Below are positions 35,168-44,235 of a stretch of 64,000 nt of DNA, piece by piece (position 1 is the stretch's first letter; the number at the start of each line of letters is the position of its first letter). The notes beneath the pieces are model-generated. The model did not search any database. It was not told the DNA's origin and was given only the letters and a program-made list of their open reading frames with translations. This stretch comes from JBDIAG01 sp963835085 (lineage in GTDB: Bacteria > Actinomycetota > Actinomycetes > Actinomycetales > CAWJMD01): the NCBI GenBank assembly GCA_963835085.1, contig CAWIED010000001.1, forward strand, positions 1 through 64,000, in the 5' to 3' direction. Position numbers and translations under genes: made by a program.

Positions 35168-36253
35168 CTAGCCAAGTCGCGCCTGCATCGTCGACTTCTT
35201 CGCGAAGGCGATGAATGCGCTCTTGGAAGAAGAGCTGGAGTCGATCCGCCAGTCGATCCCCGTTGACGAACGGTTCGTATCGAACCACACCACGGCTTTG
35301 ATGCCAGGGTGGGCGTCGAGCCAGGTTCCTGCCTGCGTGATCCACGTCGCCTTGGATCCACCGCTCTCCACAGAGCTGGTCTCGGCGATCATGATGGGCT
35401 TTCGACCGTTGTAATCGTTGTAGATCGGCGTGAAGATGCTGCCGAAAGACTCCCAATCGTTGTCGGGCGTTGCACCCCAGTTGTAGCCATCGATGCCGAC
35501 CCAGTCGACCACGTCGTCGCCGGGGTAGTAGAGCCGCCAGGAGTTGCTCGACAACGGGTTGTAACCGCCGGGGTGGCTGTCGGCATTGGGCGCCCAGACC
35601 CACGCGGCATTGGTGGCACCTTCCTGTTGGAAGATGGAATAGAGCCGTCGCCATGCTGCGACGAACAAGGCGGGACCGTTGGCGAACATTGTTCCGGACC
35701 AATTGAACCAGTCGCCATTCATCTCCGCCGCGAATCGCAGGAGGATGGGCGAGCCGAAGGCCTTGACGTTCTTGGCGATGGCGTGTGCCTGGGCGTCGTT
35801 CGCGCCGGAGGCGAACTTGTTCAGGGGCAGGCCCCACCAGGTGACCATGGGAACCCGACCGGCCTTGACGTCGGCGGCCTCTACTGCGCCCGGGAAGGTG
35901 TCCGTGTAGTCGTAGTAGTGGCTCGAGATGCCGTAGGTGCGACCGATCTGACTCTCGCGAGTGAGGATGTCGGCTGTTTCGCCCTTGCCGGAGAAGTCAG
36001 AGATGGTACCCAGTACCACGCCGCTGCTCGGCACGATCGGCTTGCGTAGCTTGCCGGCCGGCGCCGTCGAGGAGCCGCTGCTCGGCGGCGGCACCGGCCG
36101 GAACCGCTTGTAGGGCTTGACGGCGGCGAAGGCGCTGCTCGTGCCTACGCCTCCTACGGCCAGGGTGGCGGCGCCGGCTCCCAGTGCGGTCAAGACGCTG
36201 CGCCGGGCCAAAATGCCGGAACGAGACTCATCATCGGGGTCACTCTTAGTCAT
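35168..36253 (-). CDS. Secreted glycoside hydrolase, GH26-like, Tat signal
   Basis: 361 residues. The N-terminus has a twin-arginine signal (LARRSVLTALGAGAATLAVG) with an Ala-rich cleavage region near residue 44, then a Pro/Ser linker. The catalytic domain is GH26-like: probable acid/base Glu177 in RFAAEMNGDWF and nucleophile Glu291 in IMIAETSSVE, plus WAPNADSHPGG and WVGIDGYNWG. GH26 enzymes mostly cleave beta-mannan-type chains. In this context it probably trims or releases the exported polymer. A close paralogue lies just upstream on the same strand. Confidence 0.85.
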   Translation of the reverse strand: MTKSDPDDESRSGILARRSVLTALGAGAATLAVGGVGTSSAFAAVKPYKRFRPVPPPSSGSSTAPAGKLRKPIVPSSGVVLGTISDFSGKGETADILTRESQIGRTYGISSHYYDYTDTFPGAVEAADVKAGRVPMVTWWGLPLNKFASGANDAQAHAIAKNVKAFGSPILLRFAAEMNGDWFNWSGTMFANGPALFVAAWRRLYSIFQQEGATNAAWVWAPNADSHPGGYNPLSSNSWRLYYPGDDVVDWVGIDGYNWGATPDNDWESFGSIFTPIYNDYNGRKPIMIAETSSVESGGSKATWITQAGTWLDAHPGIKAVVWFDTNRSSTGIDWRIDSSSSSKSAFIAFAKKSTMQARLG

Positions 36254-36330
36254 GTCTCGACGGTAGGTTCGAGCCCTGCGCGTCGAGATAAAACCGAGTT
36301 GAAGCCCCTATTTTGACGAATCACCCGACC

Positions 36331-36358
36331 GTAAAGGCAGATATTGCCGCCTTTTTAC
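36331..36358. terminator. Short hairpin with T-tract between the two GH26 genes
   Basis: gtaaaggc (36331-36338) pairs with gcctttttac (36349-36358) around a 10-nt loop, with A and T runs that would work as a terminator on either strand. It lies upstream of the 36253 gene start. Confidence 0.5.
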
Positions 36359-36382
36359 TACCGTCGGAAACTTAAAGGTCCT

Positions 36383-36412
36383 GTCCTGTGCCGATTTGCA
36401 GCGGCACAGGAC
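36383..36412 (-). terminator. Rho-independent-like hairpin after second GH26 gene
   Basis: A perfect 11-bp stem (gtcctgtgccg / cggcacaggac) around an 8-nt loop, 10 bp downstream of the minus-strand stop at 36422. It should separate transcription of the two glycosidase genes. Confidence 0.7.
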
Positions 36413-36421
36413 GGATTAAGC

Positions 36422-37609
36422 TTACGGAGAGTGACTTACCTCAGCAACGAGACGAGCCTGCCAGTACGGCTGAGCCACTACCTCGGTGAAGGCGGTCCAG
36501 GCGGCGGGGCTGGAGTCCATGCGCCAGTCGAGCTTGGTCGACGAACGGTTGGTGTCGAACCAGACGACCGCCTTGATGCCCGGCCGCGTCTGGATCCAGG
36601 AGCTGGCGTCTCGTAGCCAATCGGCCTTGTTGCCGCCGTTCTCGACCGACGAGGTCTCAGCGATGATGATGGGCCGGGTCTTGTTGTAGTCGTTGTAGAC
36701 GGCTTCGAAGATGCTGCCGAACGACTCCCATTGGCCGACGCCGTCCTGGTTGCCGTTGTTGTAACCATCGATGCCGACCCAATCGACATATTCGTCGCCA
36801 GGGTAGTAATTGCGCCAGGAGTTGGGCGCGGTCGGGTCTTGGCCACCGGGATGGCTCTCGGCGTTGGGAGCCCAGACCCACGCCACATTCGTTGCGCCGA
36901 CGTCGGCGAAGATTTTGTGGATCTTGCGCCATACATTCACAAACGTCTCGGGCCCGTTGCTCACTTTGGTGCCCGACCAGGAGAACCAATTGCCGTTCAT
37001 CTCAGCGGCGAAGCGGAGCATAATGGGGCCGCCATAATTGCGCGTCCGAGTGGCGAGCTCGCGAATGTGATCGTCATTGGCATTGGTATTCATACTGGTG
37101 AGCGATTCGCCCCACCAGGTGATCATCGGCACTCGGCCAGCGGCAAGATCAGCCTGCTCGGCTTCGGTCGGGAAGAGGTCTTCGAAGTCGTAGTAGTGAC
37201 TTGTCAGGCCGATCGTGCGATGGAGCTGAGCCTCTCTGGTGGCCAGATCCTTTTCGGGTCCATTGCCGGAGAAGTCGGAGAACAGGCCCAGCACGACTCC
37301 CGTGGCGGGCGCCTTGGGTGGGCCGCTGAGCCCGCTGCCCGGTGTCATCGGACCGACGGACTGCGGGGAGTGGGACGCTGTGCCGTGCGGATTCTTGCCA
37401 TCCGATCCCTCGGTCGGCTTGGAACTGCCTCGTTGATCGCACCCGGTCGCGATCAGGCTCTGTGGCCCCGAGCGCAGCCAGCGATAGGAAACCGCGCCGT
37501 CCAAAGGTGCGCAATCGCCCGCTGGTGTCCGGACGTGAATCTGATCGGACGTGTCTACCCATCTGCACCTTACCGACCCTTTACGCTGGCAGCTATTCGC
37601 CGAAGGCAA
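36422..37609 (-). CDS. GH26-like glycoside hydrolase, paralogue
   Basis: Up to 395 residues; the catalytic half closely parallels the neighbouring gene. Shared motifs: GVVLGLFSDFSGNG, RFAAEMNGNWFSWSG with the probable acid/base Glu, WAPNAESHPGG, WVGIDGYN, IIIAETSSVENGGN with the probable nucleophile, and AVVWFDTNRSST. The ~100-residue N-terminus shows no clean signal peptide. A lipobox-like LIATGC occurs but lacks a preceding hydrophobic stretch, so the true start or an upstream frame change is uncertain. Product localisation is therefore open. Probably acts on the polymer made by this locus. Confidence 0.78.
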   Translation of the reverse strand: MPSANSCQRKGSVRCRWVDTSDQIHVRTPAGDCAPLDGAVSYRWLRSGPQSLIATGCDQRGSSKPTEGSDGKNPHGTASHSPQSVGPMTPGSGLSGPPKAPATGVVLGLFSDFSGNGPEKDLATREAQLHRTIGLTSHYYDFEDLFPTEAEQADLAAGRVPMITWWGESLTSMNTNANDDHIRELATRTRNYGGPIMLRFAAEMNGNWFSWSGTKVSNGPETFVNVWRKIHKIFADVGATNVAWVWAPNAESHPGGQDPTAPNSWRNYYPGDEYVDWVGIDGYNNGNQDGVGQWESFGSIFEAVYNDYNKTRPIIIAETSSVENGGNKADWLRDASSWIQTRPGIKAVVWFDTNRSSTKLDWRMDSSPAAWTAFTEVVAQPYWQARLVAEVSHSP

Positions 37610-37882
37610 CTATTCATGCACTACCGATTATGCGACTCGGGCAGTGTACAACGACTTCCTGACCCCATTGAACGATGACTCACTGAGCGTTAACCTGGGG
37701 ATAGCCTGGGAACACCATCAACTGTAGAGATTTCGTGAGCGGTAGGCCGCAAGGGTGGTAGCTGTCTGCCTGTTTTTTCCGTAACGACCCTCTATGTCCC
37801 GGCCGCTTGGGGGCCAAACGGGTGAGTTGAGCCACGCTGTGTCATCGGTCACCGAGTGGCGTTTGCTAGAGTGGCTCTTACT
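37610..37882. other. Divergent promoter region in the polysaccharide locus
   Basis: About 270 bases between the minus-strand GH26 gene and the plus-strand glycosyltransferase operon, with lower GC than flanking genes. A T-run (gttttttcc near 37771) follows an imperfect hairpin. It must contain two divergent promoters; I could not fix their boxes. Confidence 0.4.
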
Positions 37883-38899
37883 ATGTCGAACTCCTTTGAT
37901 GAATCTGCGCTATCTCCCAAAGGGGGGATGGGTGAGGCTGAGCCTGCACTCGAAATCGCACGAACTCTTTCCGTGAGTGTCGTCATTGCATGCCATTCGA
38001 TGGAGCGGTGGGACTCGATCCTGGCGGCCGTGCGATCGATTCAGCAGCAGAGCATGCCGCCCGATGAGATCGTCGTGTCCGTAGATCATAATGAGGCTCT
38101 TGCCGACAGGCTCGAGCAGGCTCTGCCCGGCGTGCTCGTGGCGCGTCACGACAACGGTCCCCGGGGCGCGTCCTCCAACCGCAACGCCGGAGTCGCGGTG
38201 GTGACGGCCGATGTCGTGGCCTTTCTGGACGATGATGAGGTCGCGGATCCGAACTGGCTGTACCAGTTGACGATTCCATTCACCGACGAGCAGGTCATCG
38301 GTACGGGCGGGCTGGCGCGGCCACTATGGGAGGGTGAGGAGCCGGCCTGGTTCCCACTGTCCTTCGGGTGGGCGATCGGAGCGTCATACGAAGGCATGCC
38401 CACCACTCCCGCGGTTGTCCGCAATGTGTGGGGGGGCAACATGGCCATGCGCGTCGCGGTCTTCAGGCAGGTTGGCGGGTTCCGAGAGGATTTTGGCAAG
38501 GTTGGCCATTTCTCCGAGCCGGAGGACACCGACCTGTGTGTTCGAGCCACAAGTGCAACGGGAGGAATCTGGCTTTATCTCCCGGATGCTGTGATTTCCC
38601 ATCGAGTCCCGCCGCAGCGCACGAGTTTCGCATTCTTCCTGCGTCGTTGTTACAACGAAGGCGCGGGTAAGGTGGCAATGGCAGCTGACAGTCGAGATCG
38701 CCTCGACCCGGAGAGGGACTACATCCGAAAAGTGGTACCTGGTGCAGTTTTGAACGAGACGCGTATGGCGTCGATTGCAATGCGAAGAATAGGCGCGATG
38801 GCGCTGGGCGTCGCCGCAGCCGGCGCGGGCGTCGCCGGAGCCCACGCGAAGCGAGTCCTGGGCCGGGTGCCGGCAGAGCGTCGATCGGAGCTGGCCTAG
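37883..38899 (+). CDS. GT2 family glycosyltransferase
   Basis: About 338 residues from ATG 37883 (347 from GTG 37856). The GT-A domain has VSVVIACHSMERWDSILAAV, PPDEIVVSVDHN, the metal-site run VVAFLDDDEVADPNWL, and an acceptor-side segment NVWGGNMAMRV with SEPEDTDLC (the ED motif). A hydrophobic Ala/Gly stretch at the C-terminus may associate with the membrane. It is the first gene of a tightly packed run whose genes abut or overlap to 46.3 kb; its TAG is followed directly by the next ATG. Confidence 0.85.
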   Translation: MSNSFDESALSPKGGMGEAEPALEIARTLSVSVVIACHSMERWDSILAAVRSIQQQSMPPDEIVVSVDHNEALADRLEQALPGVLVARHDNGPRGASSNRNAGVAVVTADVVAFLDDDEVADPNWLYQLTIPFTDEQVIGTGGLARPLWEGEEPAWFPLSFGWAIGASYEGMPTTPAVVRNVWGGNMAMRVAVFRQVGGFREDFGKVGHFSEPEDTDLCVRATSATGGIWLYLPDAVISHRVPPQRTSFAFFLRRCYNEGAGKVAMAADSRDRLDPERDYIRKVVPGAVLNETRMASIAMRRIGAMALGVAAAGAGVAGAHAKRVLGRVPAERRSELA

Positions 38900-40252
38900 A
38901 TGCGAATTCTTTTGGAGCAAAGCGGTTACGACCTGCGCAACGTGGGTGACGCCGCCATGTTGGAGTCGGCCATCCGGCGGATCAGGCAATATTGGCCCGA
39001 CGCGCATCTCGACGTAGTCTGCTATGACTCGCAGGGCCTGATGCACCTTGATCCCACAGCGCACCAGCTCAGCTACCAATACGCTGACCGGGCCCCTTTC
39101 AGCAGCCTTCCGCGCCGGGTCCGGCTTGGTGGAGAGCAAGCCCTGAAGACGTTGTCGCCGTATATCCCCGTGCGACGTGCCACCACCGCAAAGACGCTAC
39201 GGCAGGCGATTGCGCAGGCCGACCTGGTGATCGCAGCCGGCGGCGGATATGTCTGCGACCCCTTCTGGTGGCATGGCGTTGGCGTGCTGAGCGTTCTCCA
39301 GGCCGCGCAACGGCGGGGCATCCCGACAGTGATGCTGGGCCAAGGCATCGGGCCGCTGACTCATCGAGCCCTCCGTCTGCAGGCCCGCACCGTGCTCAAC
39401 CGTCTCGATGTGCTGACTCTTCGTGAGGGCTTGTCCGGGCCTGCGTTGCTGGCCGAGCTGGGCTGCATCTCCGCCGATGAGGTGGACGAGCGCGCGGAGC
39501 CGCTCGGCCGGCGTTGGCGGCTCAAGGGCGGTGGCGAGGCGTGGGTCACGGGCGACGACGCGCTGATGGCGATGTTCGAAGACCATCCCGAGCCGTCCCC
39601 GCGACCGGAGGCTCCCGTGCTGGGCGTCAACATCCGTACCGGCAGTTACGCGGGCCTGGCCTCGGGTGCACCCGAGGCGCTGCGCGACGTGCTGTGGAAT
39701 GTGGCTCGCCGTTACGGTGCGAGTCTTCGAGCCATTCCGGTGTCGATGTATGAGAGCACCAATGATCTTCGCGATGTCGAGCAGCTTCTGTTGCCGGTGC
39801 CTCCAGACCTGACGGAAGACCGATTCTCCGGAGAACCGCTGGAGTCCATTCTCGACCTGGTCACAGCAACCGAGACGTGCCAAGCCGTGGTCACCGGCTC
39901 GTACCATGCGGCCGTCTTCGCCTTGGCCCAGGGTGTCCCGGTGGTGGGGTTGTCTGCCTCCCCCTATTACGACGAGAAATTCGCCGGGCTGCATCATCTC
40001 TACCCCGAGTTGGTGCAGGTCTGCCACCCCGGCAGCCTGCCGAAGGTGGTCGCGGCGCTCGATGCCGCTTTCGCCGTCAGCGAGGAGCCGCGACATCGAG
40101 CCCGCAAGCAAACGCGACGGGCCGTGCAGGTGGCCGACGAGGCGTTTGCCTCGGTTGCGCGACTGTGCCAGCACGATCCGGCCGAGAGCGGTTCAACTGG
40201 CTCGGGAACGGCGTCGCAGGCGCCGGGCGAACCGGGAAAGGTCGTGCGGTGA
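38900..40252 (+). CDS. Polysaccharide pyruvyl transferase family protein
   Basis: A 450-residue protein of the PF04230 type, which adds ketal-linked pyruvate to polysaccharide sugars. Visible family features: LLEQSGYDLRNVGDAAMLES near the N-terminus, VIAAGGGYVCDPFWWHG, TVMLGQGIGPLTH, and the C-terminal VTGSYHAAVFALAQGVPVVGLS. A Ser/Gly-rich tail follows. The ATG directly abuts the stop of the upstream glycosyltransferase. It suggests an anionic, pyruvylated polymer. Confidence 0.85.
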   Translation: MRILLEQSGYDLRNVGDAAMLESAIRRIRQYWPDAHLDVVCYDSQGLMHLDPTAHQLSYQYADRAPFSSLPRRVRLGGEQALKTLSPYIPVRRATTAKTLRQAIAQADLVIAAGGGYVCDPFWWHGVGVLSVLQAAQRRGIPTVMLGQGIGPLTHRALRLQARTVLNRLDVLTLREGLSGPALLAELGCISADEVDERAEPLGRRWRLKGGGEAWVTGDDALMAMFEDHPEPSPRPEAPVLGVNIRTGSYAGLASGAPEALRDVLWNVARRYGASLRAIPVSMYESTNDLRDVEQLLLPVPPDLTEDRFSGEPLESILDLVTATETCQAVVTGSYHAAVFALAQGVPVVGLSASPYYDEKFAGLHHLYPELVQVCHPGSLPKVVAALDAAFAVSEEPRHRARKQTRRAVQVADEAFASVARLCQHDPAESGSTGSGTASQAPGEPGKVVR

Positions 40253-41550
40253 GCGCCCGGAACGGAGGCGAGGTAGTCGCCCCGATCTGGTTGGGCTCCT
40301 GGGACGTGCTGGATCCCGCCCCGGCCATTCCGGAGTTGCACGAGAGCGGAGTCGCGTACGCATCCGCCCTGGTGCTGGTGCGGTGTGCCACCGAACCGCT
40401 CGGCACCGTGAGCGTGCCGGCACCGCTCACCGGCGATGCGCTGGCGAAGGCAACCCAGAATGCGCTCTCATCGGAGATCGCCACCCGGATGCAGGCGGCG
40501 GGCCTTGACTTCGACGGCAAGCTGTCGACAGCCGGCCTGCTGCCTGAGGCGCAGTCGCGTGAGGGGTTCCCCTGGCTCATCGAGAGGCAGGCCGCGCTGG
40601 CTGCATCGCCACTCATCAGCGTCGTGCTGTGCACTCGCGGTCGTACCGAGCAACTCGGTGCGACTCTGACCAGCATCGCGAATCAGCGGCACCCTCGCTT
40701 CGAAGTCGTTCTCGTCGACAACGCTCCTGAGGACGACGGCAACAAGAAGGTCTTGGAAGCCCAGAACCTGCAGATGCCTGTGCATTATGTGGTCGAACCC
40801 CGGGGCGGTCTGTCCTGGGCACGGAACGCCGGCACCAAGGCTGCCAAGGGAGACATCCTCGTCTTCGTCGACGACGACGAGCAGCCCGATCCGTACTGGC
40901 TTGCCGAATACACCCGTGCCTTCTACCTCTCTCCAGAGGCCGGGGCAGCGGTTGGGCCTATTCTCCCGCTACGGATGGATACCGTTGCCGAACAGGCTTT
41001 CGAGGGCCTGGGCGGGCACTCCAAGGGCCGAGGCTGGCAACGCAAGGTCTTCAGCGCAGGCCAACGGGAGCAGCATCCCCTCTACCCTCTGCCGCCCTTC
41101 GGCACCGGAGGCAACATGGCATTCCGAGCCAGGACGCTGGCCGCCATCGGAGGCTTCGACGTGGCACTTGGTGCTGGTACGCCCGCGCGTGGGGCCGAGG
41201 ACACTGCGGCGATCGCCGATGTGATGCTTGCCGATATTGCGCTCGTCTGGCAGCCCAGTGCTTTCGTTCGGCATGCCCACTTTCCCACTTTCGAGGGAGC
41301 CGGGCGTCAGGTCGAAGGCTATGGCGTCGGCCTGGCCGCTTTCTACGCGAGGATCCTGCTCCAGGATCCCCGCCGCATCTTTGCGCTGGCGCGCCTGCTA
41401 CCTCAAGGATTGGGTCAGGAAGTCGGACGAACTGCCAATCACGATGGGCCACAGCTGCCCCCAGAGGCCGGCAAGCGCCGGCGAATAGGCCTCGCCCGGG
41501 GGCCTGCGGCGTACCTGCAAAGTCGAGGAGTTCAACGTGCCAAGGAATGA
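40249..41550 (+). CDS. GT2 family glycosyltransferase with N-terminal extension
   Basis: 433 residues from a GTG that overlaps the previous stop by 4 nt. The first ~120 residues are not GT-A. The catalytic domain starts at PLISVVLCTRGRTEQLGATL, with FEVVLVDNAPEDD, ARNAGTKAAKGDILVFVDDD as the donor/metal site, and FGTGGNMAFRARTLAAIGGF plus GAEDTA on the acceptor side. The N-terminal extension resembles that of mycofactocin-type or 'glycosyltransferase family 2' proteins with an added module, but I cannot assign it. Confidence 0.83.
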   Translation: MSARNGGEVVAPIWLGSWDVLDPAPAIPELHESGVAYASALVLVRCATEPLGTVSVPAPLTGDALAKATQNALSSEIATRMQAAGLDFDGKLSTAGLLPEAQSREGFPWLIERQAALAASPLISVVLCTRGRTEQLGATLTSIANQRHPRFEVVLVDNAPEDDGNKKVLEAQNLQMPVHYVVEPRGGLSWARNAGTKAAKGDILVFVDDDEQPDPYWLAEYTRAFYLSPEAGAAVGPILPLRMDTVAEQAFEGLGGHSKGRGWQRKVFSAGQREQHPLYPLPPFGTGGNMAFRARTLAAIGGFDVALGAGTPARGAEDTAAIADVMLADIALVWQPSAFVRHAHFPTFEGAGRQVEGYGVGLAAFYARILLQDPRRIFALARLLPQGLGQEVGRTANHDGPQLPPEAGKRRRIGLARGPAAYLQSRGVQRAKE

Positions 41551-42376
41551 CGAGCCGAGGCGCTCGCGGTTCGGCGGGGAGCCTTTGCCAACGGCTCCCA
41601 CGCTGATGTACCACTCTGTCTGCGTCACCCCGGGTGTCGACTCGTTCCAGCGTTTCGTCGTTGATCCGAAGACTCTGGAGAGCCACTTCGCCTATCTTGC
41701 CGAGCAGGGATACGCGACGCATACCGGCGCGAACCTGCCGGTCGCCGCCGACAAGGCGGTCTGCCTCACCTTCGATGACGGCTACGCCGATTTCTACGAC
41801 GTGGTGCTGCCTTTGCTGCAGCGCTACAACCTGGTGGCAAGCCTGTACATCCCAACCGCCTACGTAGGGGGTAGGTCGCAGTTCAATCCGGACGGCCCCG
41901 ACGCGCATCGGCCCATTCTCGATTGGGCCCAGTTGCGCGCCATCCACGACAGTGGTCTCGTCGAACTAGGCGGCCATTCGCACACCCATGCCCAGCTCGA
42001 TCGCTTGGACTACTCACGGCTCAAGGCTGAGGTCGTCTTGTCGAAGGTGGTGTTGGAGCAGGAACTCGGCATCGAGATCGAAACCTTTGCCTTCCCCTTC
42101 GGCTACCACAACCGCGCGGCTCGCGCCGCCGTCAAGAATGCCGGCTACACCAGGGCTTTCGCGGTCGACGATCGAGTGGTGTCAGCTATCGACACCCCGT
42201 TCTCGATCCCGCGTCACACGGTGGCCGCCGGCACGAGCGTGCCCGAGCTCGCCGGCATCCTTGCGCGCAGGCATAGCCTCGCCCGAGTGGGCGTGGTGGA
42301 GGCCAAGCGGTTCGTCTGGCGTGGGGTCCGCCGGGTCATGCGTGACAATCCGCGTCCGGATTCGGTGCGCACGTGA
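41537..42376 (+). CDS. Polysaccharide deacetylase (NodB-type, CE4)
   Basis: A 279-residue NodB-homology enzyme that removes N- or O-acetyl groups. Motif 1 CLTFDDGYADF has the catalytic Asp80/Asp81 pair; motif 2 GGHSHTH supplies the zinc ligands His147 and His151; motif 3 is AFPFGYHN. No signal peptide is obvious, although PTLMYHSV is typical of the class. The GTG start, with a CGAGGAG site, overlaps the preceding gene by 14 nt. Confidence 0.88.
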   Translation: MPRNDEPRRSRFGGEPLPTAPTLMYHSVCVTPGVDSFQRFVVDPKTLESHFAYLAEQGYATHTGANLPVAADKAVCLTFDDGYADFYDVVLPLLQRYNLVASLYIPTAYVGGRSQFNPDGPDAHRPILDWAQLRAIHDSGLVELGGHSHTHAQLDRLDYSRLKAEVVLSKVVLEQELGIEIETFAFPFGYHNRAARAAVKNAGYTRAFAVDDRVVSAIDTPFSIPRHTVAAGTSVPELAGILARRHSLARVGVVEAKRFVWRGVRRVMRDNPRPDSVRT

Positions 42377-44235
42377 GCGCTCGGCGCATAGCCACCGTCA
42401 ACAATGCCCCCGGTATAGGCGAGACAGGTGTGACAGGCTCTTCGATCTTGCACCGATGGCAGCTGAGCATGGCCGTGGCGTGCGTGCTGTCGAGCGTCGG
42501 CGTATTGCTCTGCGCCATCTCGTATGCCATGGGCAGAGCCAGCGGAGATCAAGGCGCGCAGCCGATCTTCTGGCTCGGACAGGTGTTGCTGTTCACCGCC
42601 ATCGTCGCCCGGATGCTGCAGCGTTCCTGCACGACTCGGGAGGCCTGGTGGGGCGCGCTCGCGCTCTCTGCCGGCTCCTACATCGTCAAGATCTGTTACT
42701 CGCCGGTCGAGTTCAGCTTTCCGGACGAGTTGCAGCACACCCGTTCGCTGCTTGACCTGTTGGCCACGGGTGGGATGCACACGCTCAACCCATCGCTGCC
42801 GATCAGCACGTCCTATCCGGGACAGGAGCTGATCACTGCGGCGGTGGTGCAGTTGACGCACCAGAGCCCCTTCGTGAGTGGGCTCGAAGTCATCGGCTTT
42901 GCGCACCTCCTGCTGGCGGCGGCGCTCTTCGCCTTTGCGCGCACGATCACGTCGTCCGGTAGGGCCGCTGGTCTGGCGTGTGCCGTCTATGCGGTCAACC
43001 CGCACTATCAGCAGTTCGACGCCATGTTCCTGTACCAGGCCATCGGCCTGCCGCTGGCGGTCTCGTGTCTGTGGATGCTCGCCCGAGCTGACGGCGCTCC
43101 TCGTCGCCAACGGCGACTGTGGCTGGTGCTGTCGTCGGTACTGGCATTGGCGGTCATTCCCGTTCATCATGTGTCGACCTACTCGCTCATGGGCATCCTG
43201 TTCTGTCTTGCGCTGGTTCAGCTGGTACGTCGTCGCTGGCGGGCGGCTCTGCACGCTGTTGCGGTTCTCGTGCTGCTCACCCTGGCCACGGTCGTCTGGG
43301 TGGCCAAGGTCGCTCCCGACACGCTCTTGTACTTCGATCCCGCGATCCGCGGCGTCGTGAAGAGTGTCGAGGCGCTGGTTCATCCGCATGCCGCCTCCCA
43401 AGCACCACCCCAAGCGGGTTCGGGTTTCGACCACGTGTTCTCGTACGGCTATGTGCTGATCACCGCGGCGGGGCTCGCGTGGGCGGTGCTGCGGTGGCGG
43501 CGCTATTCGGCGAACCGGGCCTGGATCGATGCGTGCATTCTCGGCTCACTGGCCTTCTTCGGCGCGCTGGCGGTGCGGCTGGGCACATCCGATGGAGCAG
43601 AGCTGTATGGCCGGATGCTCACGTTCGTGCAGGTTCCGGTCGCGATCGTGCTTGCCATGGTGGCGATTCGTCCGGAATTTAGGGCCTGGGAACGCCTCCG
43701 CGCTCCGATAGCCGCCTCCGTCATGACGCTTGCGATGCTTGCCCTCTGGGTCGGCGGACTCACGTCCGGGTGGCCGCCCGCGTGGGAGCGACTGCCGCAC
43801 GGCTACATCCCTGGCGGGTTCGATTCGTCGATGAATGACGAGAGTGTCAACGCGGCGCTGTGGGCCAAGGCCAATCTTCCGTTGGGGTCCAACTGGGCTA
43901 CCGACTACGGCAACTTCACGATCCTGGGTGCGTTGGGTGCCCAGAACACCAAACGTGACGTGGCCGACCTGTTCAACTCGCCCCGCTACATCGGGGCCGA
44001 CGACCGGCTCGTTGATCGACTCGACCTGCAGTTCGTGCTCTGTGACTACCGGCTGACCCAACAGCTGCCCGGGTCGGGTTCCTATTTCACGGACGACCCG
44101 AAGTCGAACCTGTACACCAAGCCGATGGACCCGCAACAGTTGAACAAATTCGAGGGAGTGGGCGGGATCAGCCGACTTTACGACAGCGGCACCATCGTCG
44201 TCTTCGACGTTCGGAGCGTGCACTATGACTCCTGA
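42373..44235 (+). CDS. Multi-pass membrane protein, GT-C-like
   Basis: 620 residues with roughly ten membrane helices and a soluble C-terminal region of about 150 residues. The first large loop contains VEFSFPDELQHTRSLLDL, an acidic motif in the position used by GT-C glycosyltransferases, so lipid-linked sugar transfer outside the membrane or polymer handling is plausible. The family name cannot be given from sequence alone. The GTG overlaps the deacetylase stop by 4 nt. Confidence 0.7.
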   Translation: MSARRIATVNNAPGIGETGVTGSSILHRWQLSMAVACVLSSVGVLLCAISYAMGRASGDQGAQPIFWLGQVLLFTAIVARMLQRSCTTREAWWGALALSAGSYIVKICYSPVEFSFPDELQHTRSLLDLLATGGMHTLNPSLPISTSYPGQELITAAVVQLTHQSPFVSGLEVIGFAHLLLAAALFAFARTITSSGRAAGLACAVYAVNPHYQQFDAMFLYQAIGLPLAVSCLWMLARADGAPRRQRRLWLVLSSVLALAVIPVHHVSTYSLMGILFCLALVQLVRRRWRAALHAVAVLVLLTLATVVWVAKVAPDTLLYFDPAIRGVVKSVEALVHPHAASQAPPQAGSGFDHVFSYGYVLITAAGLAWAVLRWRRYSANRAWIDACILGSLAFFGALAVRLGTSDGAELYGRMLTFVQVPVAIVLAMVAIRPEFRAWERLRAPIAASVMTLAMLALWVGGLTSGWPPAWERLPHGYIPGGFDSSMNDESVNAALWAKANLPLGSNWATDYGNFTILGALGAQNTKRDVADLFNSPRYIGADDRLVDRLDLQFVLCDYRLTQQLPGSGSYFTDDPKSNLYTKPMDPQQLNKFEGVGGISRLYDSGTIVVFDVRSVHYDS

